Positions 48,765-59,719 of a stretch of 64,000 nt of DNA are shown here, piece by piece. The stretch spans positions 17,908,725-17,972,724 of the forward strand of contig NC_037593.1 in NCBI RefSeq assembly GCF_003073045.1. Reading direction: 5' to 3'. How positions within the stretch are numbered: position 1 is the stretch's first letter; each line of letters starts with the position of its first letter. The notes beneath the pieces are model-generated. The model worked only from the letters and a program-made list of their open reading frames with translations. It had not been told where the DNA came from and made no database searches. This DNA is from Pomacea canaliculata. Its lineage: Eukaryota > Mollusca > Gastropoda > Architaenioglossa > Ampullariidae. A program made the position numbers and the translations under genes.

Positions 48765-50139
48765 ACGTCGGACTGAGGGTCAGGTAAGCAAGGAGGTCAA
48801 TGACCGTGTGTGTGTGTGAGAGAGAGAGAGAAAGAGGGAAAAAGAAATGAGAGGGAAGGAGTTGTGTCGGGTGTGTGCACGATGAAACATTGGTGCACAT
48901 TATCCGCGGTATCTTTAAATTATCTATCAGATGTTACCAAACACTGGGCTACATACTCAGATGATGTGTTTGCCGATATTTTGCAGGTCCTATGGGCTAC
49001 CAAAGGTTGCACACTAACAACAAGAGAACAAGAAACAACCAATGCTCCGACATCAAAGTGGCTACAAATAAAGGGTCAAACTGTACATGGTTACACAAGT
49101 TTTGCTGAGCTGATGGCTTTTGTTGTGTGTCAGTCGTGGCTAAGCTTTTTGTTCTGTGATAATTTTGTCTTAAAATAATCGTATGCAACAGATACAACTG
49201 ACTACAGTAAACCACAAAAAAACCCTCCATACGCTAAACGTTTTCGAACATGAAATCTTCAATAAAAATAATTTAAAATATGCACTGTGTTGATGTTAAT
49301 AGTGAGATTTCGCCACGAGAAAATTATAGTGTCATTCTGGGGTGTCCTTGGCTAATCTTGGTTCTGAAAGACATCGTGCAAAAGCGTGTAAAAATAATTA
49401 AAAAATCAATCCATTCATCAAGAGAAGAGAAAGACTGGTCAACAGTCACAGTCTCCGTTTATTCAGCCAAGCAGACAATCAACCAGTTAACCGAACAACT
49501 AGCCAACAAACATACGTACGAGACTACACACATCCCGGCAGTAAGTCAGGTAGGTACCCAAGTAGTGAGATGTTGAGGGAGAGAAACTATGCCAGGTCTG
49601 TGTATGGTTATGAAACCAGTCTGGAAAATAGCTGCAGCTGTTTGAAACACCTTTAATGCAATATGATCAGCCAGACTTTCAGACAGTCAAACAACATCAA
49701 AATCCATCCACAGAGGGTTGAAGAGACTAGATAAACAAAAATATTATATACTTTTCTGCCTGCGCGCGCTCACTTTCCCCATTACATACTAGTCAGCGTA
49801 TGTGTGTGTGTGTGTGTTTTGTGTGAGAGAGAGAGATATTACCCAAAGAGTATTCAAAGAACACAAGCCTTTCCTGACCCTGACCTAAAACCCTGAAAGT
49901 AATTTCATAATGTGAAGATAACACTGAACGAAAACACACACAAAGAGAGAAAATAGTATGGAGGGGGAGAGAGTAGAGAGGTGTAGTACACGCAATACTC
50001 CTCCCTCACTCAGGCATTATCATTAGACAAACACCTGTTGGTACACACAATCTCTGGCCTTTCAGCAGTTTGCTAGTTTTCCCGAGTGTCAGACAAACGA
50101 CTGTGCTCACCTGTACCTGAGTATTTGTCACGTGACACC
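48765..50139. other. Spacer between the intact gene and its decayed copy
   Basis: No coding exon was recognised. It holds short GA and TG runs (48810-48835 and 49801-49850). The copy's exon 1 begins immediately after. Confidence 0.5.
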
Positions 50140-51530
50140 ATGAAGAGCTCACTGCTTTGACTACACTCGGCAACAGTAAGTGCCTGGTCTCAAATGGATT
50201 TTGTGGATCATATTTTTTGTTTTAAAGAAAAGCTATTAAAGTATCCGTCGTATTAGATGTCCGTTTCAGACACTGCGCAGTGTGAGCTCGAGCTTGTATT
50301 ACTGGACTGCTGGCAGACGATTTTTTTTTTCCAGTTAACTACTAAAACGAGGCAGGTGTGTACCAAGCTTCCGGTTTAGTCACATTCATTGTTTAGGCTC
50401 GCCGAGACTAACATCGGAGAACTTCGCAAGAGGCTAAGCGTTGGTCTTGGCAGACAGACAGCAGTCCACCTGTACACATCCGTGGTGTGAGTCTGTGGCC
50501 GGGGATTCGTGACTTGCTGGACCTGCTGCAGAGACTGCGCCAGCACCTGCTTCAGGGAGACAGACACCAGTAGAGGTGGCGACAACGTCATCGACACCAT
50601 TCACAACCGGAGACATCATCAGACGTCTGTACACACCCTCTCTTTCTTTCTCCCAGCCCCTCGATCTGATTTCTTTCTCCCTCGTTCACGTACCCGCTCA
50701 CACACACACAACTGTCAATCATTCAAGCTGCACGCGAGAGCTGCAGTGCAGTAGTAATCAGTGAAGACAGAGATGAAGTGGTCAGGATGGTAAGATGCAG
50801 TTTTTTTTTTTTTTTAAGTCAGCATTGTTAATTTAAAGATGTGTTTTATCTTGCACAGACGATTCATTCAAAAGACCACCCAGACGGTCACATATGCTAC
50901 ATCATTGACGTTTCTCGCCGTTGGAACAGTTTCTAGAACGACCAGAAGGCTGTCTACGAAATCAGCTTAACCTCTTTATTGCTTCACATTTCAGGGTTAG
51001 CCATGTGCTCTACCTTTTGCAATCTCTACCTTCTGCCAACACGAAACATAGACTTCGCCTCACCCTGTAAAATCTCCGTAGTAGCGGTGCAAGAGTGCTA
51101 GTGTATGTGGCCAATAAGATGGATATACTTACCCTAAGAAGTAAAGCAGCATAGGAACATGAGGATGTACATATATAAGTAGTATTGCTATTAACTACAA
51201 AGCAGGAACACACAAAAGTTGAGTTTATTTTTTAATTCGATTTTTCTTTCATCACAGAAATTTTAGAAAACAAATAAAATATTCGCCATGGGAAAAGTTT
51301 TCTCCTGACTCACATTCATTTTAAATGAGTCGTACGCTTTACTCGGTTGAACTTGCAGCATGCTTGAGTTACTGTGCAGGAGGAGATCTACATCTTCGTG
51401 AGCGACCACAGCCACATGGACCAGCACATCCACCCGAACGACTTTATCGCAGACTACGGAGACTTTCGGGGTGCAAGGGAATGTCAAGGAGATTTGCTAC
51501 ACACCGTCCTTCGTGCTGACAGACTTGTAG
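50140..51530 (+). pseudogene. Decayed tandem duplicate of the small secreted two-cysteine gene
   Basis: All four exons of the gene at 46935 have counterparts. Exon 1 is near 50140-50175 (ACACCATGAAGA at the start in both, and a GTAAGT donor). Exon 2 is near 50505-50630 (DLLDLLQRLRQHLLQGD, then in another frame NVIDTIHNR and HHQTS). Exon 3 is near 50859-50970 (CYIIDVSRRW). Exon 4 is at 51380-51530 (EEIYIFVSDHSH, GDFRGARECQGD). Damage to this host gene: a TGA in the signal-peptide exon, a frame shift with a TAG in exon 2, a TAG after RRWNSF in exon 3, no GT donor after VYEIS, and a frame change after ECQG, so the YTPSF end is in another frame. Gene order and intron positions are kept, so it arose by DNA duplication rather than retroposition. 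Confidence 0.8.
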
Positions 51531-51586
51531 ACGGAAGTGCAGGTAGAGCAGGTGAGGGGCTGGTGACTGGCGGGTGGCCGCGTCCA

Positions 51587-52792
51587 TCAGGGTAGTTGAC
51601 CCGATTGGCGCGCCATGTTGACCTCCCTCATCAGCTGACACATCGCGCACATGCCGCAACAGCTCGTCACTAGGCAGTCGTTACACACCGACCCCTACCA
51701 CACACACACACATGCAGAGATATGCGGATGCGCCCGCACACACACACACAGGGAATGAAGCATCAACACGTGTCACTAATAGTCTATACCTTACTATCAT
51801 AGTTTTAAAATATTATATATATATTTTTCATAACGTCAGTCACCCGAGGGAAGAAGTAAACTTGGGTCACTTGCTCCGTCTAGTAGCCTCAGTCCCCAGC
51901 ACAGAACTCTTCTACAGAGCGGGTTGTGTTAAGTACATGATGATAAGATAAGATCAAACATGCGTCCAGACAAGCTCACACAAGCACGCGTGTGCAGACA
52001 TACCTACACACAGCTCTCACACACACTCACTCACTCACTCACGACCACACGCATGATACCGCACTGAAACATTCAGCCAGCGGTTGCACAGTTGTTACCT
52101 CGATGTTCATTTGAGTCCTGAATTTGGTCCTGAGAACAACGAGCCACCCGGGGACGCAGAAGGGAACACAGCAGTTCTCGCCCAGGTCCTGAGCCAGCTT
52201 CGCGGCCGCGCAGTACGTCAGGAAGGTTGCGCACAAACCTGCGCATAACGTCACCCTACGTGAACCGTAAGAACCAGACATTTCACCAAAAGCCGTCTTT
52301 ATTACGTGTCAACATCATATGTTTTAACAGTAATGGCGATCGGTGTTCATGGCTTGATATGGCAATCAGAAGCACGTCTGGGTTTTCAAAAGTGACAAAC
52401 ACTGGTGTGTCATGGTTACGTGAAATATTTTTGGTTCCTGTACATTTCTCATACATTCATAGTTCAGGCTTACATGGGAGCTGCATTCATTCGCACATGA
52501 AGCATGAAGATGTCAGAGAACAGAAAGATGATTAGCGCGAGAACCCACAGACGCCGACGTCCTCGCAGCAGCCGTAGAGTCCGGAGCCCCACGTTCTCCT
52601 GCCTGGCACCAGTGTCTGGGGAGCGACTTGATTCACCACCACCATGGTGTGGTGCACGGGCGCTGGTGGCGTCACCACAGGCACGTGGCCGTAAGGGGAG
52701 GCGAACGTGTTGTAACTGTTGTAGCTGTCGTAGCTGGGGGGACCAAAGGCACTCTGGCTATCGTTGCTGCTGTAGGCGTAACTTGCCACAGG
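51587..52792 (-). CDS. PLAC8 / cornifelin-family cysteine-rich protein (5' partial model)
   Basis: Three exons in transcript order: 52792-52545, 52255-52099, 51694-51587, totalling 171 codons including stop. The first exon enters through an acceptor in phase 0, so an upstream exon with the start codon exists but I could not place it. The N-terminal part is rich in Ser, Tyr, Pro and Val with YDSYNSYNTF. The PLAC8 domain follows: TWGSGLYGCCEDVGVCG, CAGLCATFLTYC, GENCCVPFCVPGW, RTKFRTQMNIEGSVCNDC, then CCGMCAMCQLMREV. The CC, C-x2-C and GE-x-CC features, the RT-x-RT stretch and CQ-x2-RE are standard for the family. PLAC8 proteins are small, membrane-associated or cytosolic, with varied roles in metal handling, cell size and epithelia; the role here is unknown. 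The donor after exon 52545 (GTTCTC) is weak. Confidence 0.85.
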
Positions 52793-53924
52793 CTGCCGAC
52801 ATTATCATCATCATCCATCATCATCATCATTACAACTACAACCGTGACCACTAAGACAATTAAACCAACAAGCTGAAATGTCACTGCGATGGCGAGGAAC
52901 CGCAGAAGGGGGACAAACATGGCAACTGTGTTTGTGGCAAGAAACAGGACAAAAATAATTTCACAAAAGCATGTTACCAACAACACACGTAGCTATCAAA
53001 GTAATTCAGACCTACTTGTGGCTTCAAAAGACCAAGCAGGCAACAGGGAAGGTTCTCGGCTGTTGTAAAAGTAGTATCTCACTGGATAAAGCGTTCTATT
53101 CTTATTGAAAGCATGTTAGGATCAATGAACACCTAGAACTAGAGGCTGTTAATGTAACAGAGGTATAAAAGCAAAGAAAGGCGTAGACTCGGAAAGTCTC
53201 GACTCCAGAAGAGCGGGTGTCTCTAAGCAAACACTATCGACTGTACACAGAATGTACAGGTAAAATCGTTTGTCAAGCTTCTTTCGAAAGGTTAAACAGT
53301 CAACAGGATTTACAGAATGGATGTATGACAGAAATGCGACCCGCACTTTCCACTGCATTGAGACAGGGAAGGAGAAGCACAACGTGCAGTCTTCAGACGT
53401 CCTTCATGACACTCTGCCATTTCTAAAATACATCGCATAAAAATCCCGCTTGTACAAATCTCACAGACAACATTCAGAAATCCCCATAAGAACTGTGTGA
53501 AATAAATTCTGCACAAGGCTTTAAGTCGAATAAAACATATTTTGAGATGACATCGGTGGCAGTAAACCAGGAATAAGTTCGATGCTGACGACTGGCAAAC
53601 AGCACAGAACACAGAACTACTGTTTGCCATGTCTGTTGACCATTCCAAGCCATTGCCAGACGCCCGACTGCTGGAGTTATTCCCTCAAACATTCCCCCAC
53701 TGTGCACATCACTACATCAGAATCTAACATTTACTTTACCATAGCTGTAACTTTGTTGCTGTCCATTTGATGTCTGGCAAAAGGAGTTTTCTGTCTGGGA
53801 AAAACAAATATTCAGCACCAGCTTCTGTAAGAAAAAAGCTTCGTGAACATTTTGTACTAACGATTACGTTGAGTAGCAGAGGAAGAAGAGAAGACAGAGA
53901 AAGAGATCAAATAAAAAAGACAAA

Positions 53925-54028
53925 AAACCCCCCAACAAACAAACAAAAAACAAACCCCCAAACCAAAAAAAAAAAAAAAAAAAAAAAGAAAAAAAAGCAA
54001 CAACAACAACAAACAAACAAAAGCAAAC
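53925..54028. repeat. A/C-rich low-complexity tract
   Basis: Runs of C, CAAACAAA units, a long poly-A with one G, then CAACAACAAC and CAAACAAACAAA. The composition and order are like the tract at 4381-4490. Confidence 0.8.
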
Positions 54029-55234
54029 CTGAAAATTTTGTCAAGATGTTTTATGGAGGCAAGCTTTATTTGCTAGAGACGTTTTTATTGAATCTCAGAG
54101 TCGTGTATAGTCAGCTGCCATGCTGACAATATCAGTTATGCAACAAATATTGTCATTTCTTCGCCAGAAGAGGAAAAAATCCTTTTTTTTCTTGATCCGT
54201 CTTACGCAAAAGAAAAAGTTGCTCGTATGCATGTCTCCTGTGCTTCAATCAGTGTAACAAAACACGGTCTCCTGCCTCCAGGCAAGCTAGAGACGAGAGA
54301 AGTTTTCATGTAACTGTCAACAAAAACCTTTGCCACAATTAGCTCATATATTTGTCCGGTTAAAATCGGTCTTAACAGGTATGTTCTCACATCAACACAG
54401 GTAAGACGAGCTAGGCATTGCCAGAAGTCCACATAAAATTACATGTTCTCTTGGTTGTCTTGGCAACGGAAGATTCGGTCGATTTTAGCAATATTTGTTC
54501 GCAAGCTTTTGCTTAGCGCAGTTGTTGCTTTTCAGACATTTCCAGTTAAACACTTATTTTCCTAATTTCTGGCGAATCTTGTACAATGCCTTCACATTTC
54601 AAACATCATATTTTAAATACATACAGATTAACATGAATACCTAAGAGATGCATAGTTGTATGTATTTTTTTTTCTTAAATACCTGAATGAATACATATAC
54701 AACACATGCATTCGCCGGTATGACCGTGTGTAAAACATTGTCGCGAGGGTGTTAAAAGAAGAAATGTTGGGATGACATCTTTCCTTTTATACTATTAGAT
54801 GTTCTTTGTAGTCTCGTCATCTACTGATCTCCCCCATTATTACCTCCCAGCAGCTTGTAACGTCTAGAACGGTTACCGGAAAGATGAATTGTGTAACGGA
54901 TTGTGAATTCAAAAGTGTGAGCATTGTGTGTGTTATGTGAAGAGGGTCGAGGGAGAGAGACAGAGGTTTTGGTTGAGCGAACCTAGTTGTGTTAGTTATG
55001 ACACTAATGGTATTACAATTCCAGTGCTTACCTATCTCAGTCCAAATTCTTTTGCTTGGGTTCAGCTTCAGTCGTATACTTCAGGAGGACTTTCGCGACA
55101 AGAACGATGATAGATGGAACTCTGGAAACAGCGAGACTGTCGTCTGCCACTGGTGGTGCGCGCGCATGGTCACGTGACTCCGCTGTGCGCTTTTCTTTTG
55201 CTGAAAAATACGGGAATACACAAGTGTATAAAGG

Positions 55235-55352
55235 TTCTCTCTCTCTCTCTCATACACACTCTCTTGCGTGCACACACACATATACACACTCTCACTCTCA
55301 CATGCACGCACACACACATATACACACACATATACGTACACACACGCGCGCG
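55235..55352. repeat. CT/CA/CG compound microsatellite
   Basis: A (CT)n run, then CACACA, TATACACA and CGCGCG segments. Alternating purine-pyrimidine over much of its length. Confidence 0.85.
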
Positions 55353-56569
55353 CTCCCACTCATTTCTAGTTTAGTGGGGAAAAATACTTTCATCATTTTA
55401 AAATATGATCGTCTTGTATAAAAAAAAGAAGAGAGAATCAATCCTGACGTTCTGAATGATGTCCGATCAACTTTTCGCGTCTAAAACACAGCTTCGGGTT
55501 GATTCATGAAGGCCGCCATGTTGTGTACTCTTTCTCGAAAGAAAACAAATTCACTGGAATGTGTGACGTAATGGTTATTTAAAGCTTTGTTATAATTTTA
55601 CACATATATATTTGGAATTCTAGTAGAATATTTTTAATTAAAAAAAGATTTAACAAAAATTAGTAATTCTGTTAGTGTATATTGTGTGGTTGGTCGTTAA
55701 AGAAAGTGTGGGTAAAGGAGGAAGCATTTTTTCATTCACAACCTGGAATCCTTGTAAGATTATAATTTATTAGTATTAGTATTATTAGTATTATCCCCTG
55801 TTACTGTTATAGTCACTTACTCATGCAGTCAACCACACGACACACTCTGGAACTTGACACACTGTACCACTTATTTCAGCGATATTCCCCCTTCAAGCAT
55901 TAGACCCCCAACTGGAGGGTTCCTGTTGGAGCTGATTCTAATTCAAAACAAACTGCAGGATGAGCTCAGCCTGTCAGCGCTGGTCCGTTACGTGTGCGCA
56001 ACGTCGCTGGTCCATCTGAGTTACGTCCTCGAGTGGTGTCAGAGGTTTTTGCCTGAACCCATTTGGTGAGTGTCAAGTGATGCTCGAAACCTGTTTGCAG
56101 TTTTACCCACAAGCCAGTGCGACCTCAGTTTAGAGCTTGCAATCTGTGAGAAGCACTGGAAACTGGAATTCTGCGGTTCCAGGATGCCAGAGTTTTGGCG
56201 ATTCCACTTTCGTGCCCGACGGTTCAATGACGTCACTTGACAACACAGCATGGCGGCCTACGTGACACTCCTTCCAGCTGTGTTGTCGACGTGGATAGAA
56301 GTAAACGCTTATTTTGAAAAAAAAAAATGTGAAAACGGAAGCAATAAAAATAATAAAAGCATGCAAGTAAAAATTCTCAAATATTATAATGAAAATCAAA
56401 TTTTCGAATGTACATTGTAACCACTCGTAACTGACAACTACTTCTGAGAAAATAACAATTTCTTCTTCATAGTTTATTTTAATCCTCTATTTTTTTTTGT
56501 ACATGTAGAAGAACTGCTCTATTATGTTACCCGGTTCTCGTCCTCGGCGACGACGATGACAACGAAGAG

Positions 56570-56624
56570 AATAATGATGATGATTGATTGATTAATTGGT
56601 TGATTGATTGATTGATTGATTTAT

Positions 56625-56656
<32 letters not shown>
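56570..56656. repeat. (GATT)n and (GAT)n microsatellite
   Basis: TGAT/GATT repeats followed by at least ten GAT triplets. It lies about 130 bases beyond the stop codon of the sulfotransferase, so it may be in its 3' UTR. Confidence 0.85.
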
Positions 56657-56657
<1 letters not shown>

Positions 56658-56783
56658 TTAAGGCAACACGCAGTTCTCGTGCAAAAACTGTTTCAGTTTC
56701 TCGCCTTCAACGATTTGCTGCTCCTGACGATGAAGTATACCTCGACCATTTGACGAGTCTTCTCGTTTTCGCCGTGGGTGACA

Positions 56784-59719
56784 TCAGATCATTTTCGCCA
56801 GATCAGCCGAGTCCCAGTCTCCACCGTGCAGCAGCTTGAAGTCGCCTTTGTGCGACACGTTCAAAAGTCGGACGTTCTCGAGATACGAGAAGTGTCGATA
56901 TCCCAGCAGCTGCAGCACCTCGCCGCAGCTGGCCTGTACGTCACGCAGGACGTGCTTGGAGATCAGCTCGCGCCACCTGCTGGCCGTGACTTGGGAGTCC
57001 AGACGGTCAGAGGAGAACGGTTCCTCCAGCTGGGACCAGTCGGCTAAAGGTGCCTCGTCCTTCTCGTCCTTCTCGACGTCATCGAGTGCGAAGTCTCCGT
57101 TGTCTGCGCTGCTATCGTTAATCAACCGGAATGCGGCGGTTTGCTGCCGCACCCGCTTAGCCACCCGTCGCGTGAAGGGTAGCCCCAGGAAGGAGTAGAT
57201 GGCGCGAGTCAGAGGTTGGGGTCGCTCCGCAAGCTCCTCGTAGCGCAGGAAGTGGACGCGGTGCGGGAAGTCGCGCCACAGAGTTCGAGCCTCGAGTGCG
57301 TCACGCTGGACCCGCTGGCAGAGAGCGCTGGCGAAGGGGATGACGTCGTCGTTGGTGGGATACCGGAAGACACGCATGTGTGACCACACGCTGGCCCGCA
57401 GGTCGCGCACCAGCACCAGCAACGCCAGATCCGGGTTCTGCTGCAGCAGCGTGCGCAGTCCCGTGGACGAGAAGCGGATGACCTTTAGCAGCAGCAGGTC
57501 AGAGGTCTCGCACGCGGCCTTCGCATTGCGCAGACAGGACTCTGTGCTACTCCGTGTGTGCCTGGCCCGCTTCAGACACCTGTGGGTAGAAAGGTAGGTA
57601 GGTAGGTAGGTAAGCCAGGTCATGAAAACGTTGTCGGACATGTTTTAGGACACCTGCAGCAGTTCACTCATGTCATCGCAAGAAGTGCCGAACGCCCAGC
57701 ATGAATGGTGCGTGTTCCCTCCCTTCCCTCCTTCTCTAAACGTTCTGTTACTATCAAATTAGAGATTAAAAAAGTCAGCTACGTCACAGCCACGTGACCT
57801 GCACGTGAGTTCCTAGCAGTGATGGAGACGTGGCTGCTCGGTGCTGGCAACTCCTATTGACCGCGCTGATCACCTGTTTGTCTCATTTAGCTGTTGCATG
57901 TTTTTTAATTAGTTTCTTTTGCTTTGCCAGAGCTGATTTTATTGCATTAAGCGTCGTTGCAATTACAAATAATAAAAATCTTAAAGAGACTTTCGAGTGC
58001 TGAAACCGGGGCGTTTAGAAAACAAGAATTGAAAGAGAGAAGAATGGGAGATGAGCAAACAGAAGCGCAAAAAAATGAGGACGGGGAACAGCGATCACCC
58101 TCCCCCAAAACACACTCACACAAAACACAGAGAAGAAGAGAGAGCAAACCGGCAAGAGTGACAGAAACCACACACGCAGGCCAAAGCCATGGAGGGAGAG
58201 AACTTGCATTGCAAAAGACCGAGTGCTGGACATGAGGAGCAGATGCTGCAACGGCAGTTGTCGCTCGACGGAGGAGAAGGAGCAGTTGAGGAGGGCCTGC
58301 AGAAGGAACGTTGCCGCCTGCTGGTAGTCGTCTCTCTGGAACAAGTACTGCCTGTTTCTGCAAGTTACGGAGGACAAAAATAAAAGAACCCTCCTCATGA
58401 CCTACTGTAGATATACGGGTTACTACTTCAAACAAAGGTAATGCTACACATACCCGGGTACCGGTACCATCCATTCTCACTTTTAGATGATGAATTCGTG
58501 AGAGAGAGAGAGAGGAGAAAGAAAGAATGTGAGACTTAAAGTCACATATCCATAAATGTGCTTATTTTGAAATAATGATGATGATGAGGAGGAGGAGGAG
58601 GAGGAAGAGGAGGAGGGAGGAGGAGGGAGAAGAGGAGGAGGATATATAAAAATAAGGCAAGACTGGCGCAATAGCAAGGTCTTTGAAACTGTAAGAGATT
58701 GACTAGACAGGTGTAACAGACCTCAAGCGTGTTGGCTTGCTCATGTTCTCTGCCAGACGCAGTAGAGGTTCGAACAAATAGAAGACGCCGTGGCTGTGGC
58801 TAATGATGTCGCCCAGAAGGCTGGAACCACTTCGTGGATACGACATGATGATGACCTTTCGTGGTTTCGTAGTTTTCTGCTGAGCGCCCAGCAAGGATGC
58901 GACCTCGCCCATCTCCTCCCTTCCCCAGCTTTTAGCCTCCTCCAAGATCTTCTCCAGGGTGTTCAGTCCTGCAGCAGTCACGACGCTATTGCCACCATGT
59001 TAGGCATCAAAGTGTTTGTTAAGCTGTCTTAATATAGCGAACAATCTTGATACTTGCACATGTTATTTATATTTTTGAGAATTGAATTGTATGCCACATT
59101 CAAATGCCGCGTCTTCCTACCTCGAGAAGCTGCGAGCTCTCGGGCGAGATCTAAAACTGTCACATGTGGGCAATTAAGTTGTGCCACCCACTACACACCA
59201 GTCTCATAAGTGTACCCGTTGTCATTCCTCTAGTCAATATAATTATTATAATGAAAATGTAAACTGGAATCTTTCTTTCTTACGTGTATATACAGAGACA
59301 TCCTCCTGGCGGGTTTCCCACGTGGAGTATATGCCTTTGAACATCCAGGTGTTCATGACGCTTGACTTATACCAAATGACTGAAATAGGATAAGAAATAA
59401 TTTATATGTCAAATGACTTGTGAATCGTGGAGTTTATCTAGCTTGCACCTTCTCGGCGCTACCTCACACTTTTTTGCTTTTCGGTCTTTCTGATGTGTGT
59501 GTGTGTGTGTGTGTTTGTTCTGGTGAAGACGCTGATCAGTCTTTTGTATTCATAAATTTTCATTCCGTTAGTCTAACATCATCAAGACAAGGTAGACCTG
59601 GCACCACAGCACATATACTACATCCCAGTACCATAGAGGGCCACAGCAAGGGCAGCACACAGAAGTGTCGTGACTACAGAGTGTGTGCGAGCCCACAGCC
59701 TGCGGTGCAATCTAGACAT
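56784..59719 (-). CDS. Golgi carbohydrate sulfotransferase (CHST1/3-type, Gal/GalNAc/GlcNAc 6-O family)
   Basis: Four coding exons in transcript order: 59719-59622, 58985-58722, 58357-58169 (or 58172), 57579-56784, giving about 448 residues with consistent phases. The N-terminus MSRLHRRLWARTHS is basic and is followed by a hydrophobic anchor (VVTTLLCAALAVALYG), as expected for a type II Golgi membrane protein. The 5'-phosphosulfate loop is IIMSYPRSGSSLL at about 78-90, and the 3'-phosphate site is LVLVRDLRASVWS at about 238-250; these bind PAPS. Two cysteine-bearing segments lie between them (LLNCSF; SCLRNAKAAC). FLRYEELAERP and FLGLPFT at the C-terminal side are typical of the family. It transfers sulfate to C6 of a sugar on glycoproteins or proteoglycans; the acceptor is not predictable. 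The acceptor of exon 2 has a poor pyrimidine tract, so that boundary is the least sure. Vertebrate CHST1 has one coding exon; this gene has four. Confidence 0.85.
58568..58642. repeat. Purine-only GAT/GAGGAG tract in sulfotransferase intron
   Basis: GAT triplets followed by GAGGAGGAG/GGAGGA units, almost purely A and G. It lies in the intron between exons 2 and 3 of the sulfotransferase gene. Confidence 0.85.
59489..59516. repeat. (TG)n microsatellite
   Basis: An uninterrupted TG dinucleotide run just downstream (plus-strand sense) of a CTTTCTGA, within the sequence upstream of exon 2 of the minus-strand sulfotransferase. Confidence 0.8.

Larger units (their letters stand above)
52801..56783. 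other. Intergenic region with simple repeats
   Basis: The missing first exon of the PLAC8-like gene probably lies in the lower part. No other coding exon was recognised. Contents: (ATC)n at 52801-52835, an A/C-only tract at 53925-54028, a mixed CT/CA microsatellite at 55235-55352, and a GATT/GAT array at 56570-56656. A TATAAAAG at 53164 on the plus strand is not followed by a recognisable gene. Confidence 0.5.

Noticed and set aside
48810-49178. 122-codon plus-strand frame after the secreted gene
   Set aside because: Starts in a GA/TG microsatellite and shows no signal peptide, domain or duplicate of the neighbouring gene.
53164-53426. TATAAAAG followed by a 69-codon plus-strand frame
   Set aside because: The protein resembles nothing I know and has no signal peptide; the TATA match alone is weak evidence.
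55509-56256. GGCCGCCATGTTGTG near 55509 and its near reverse complement near 56243 as transposon ends
   Set aside because: The match is short and imperfect, flanks show no clear target duplication, and both could be unrelated YY1-like GCCGCCAT words.
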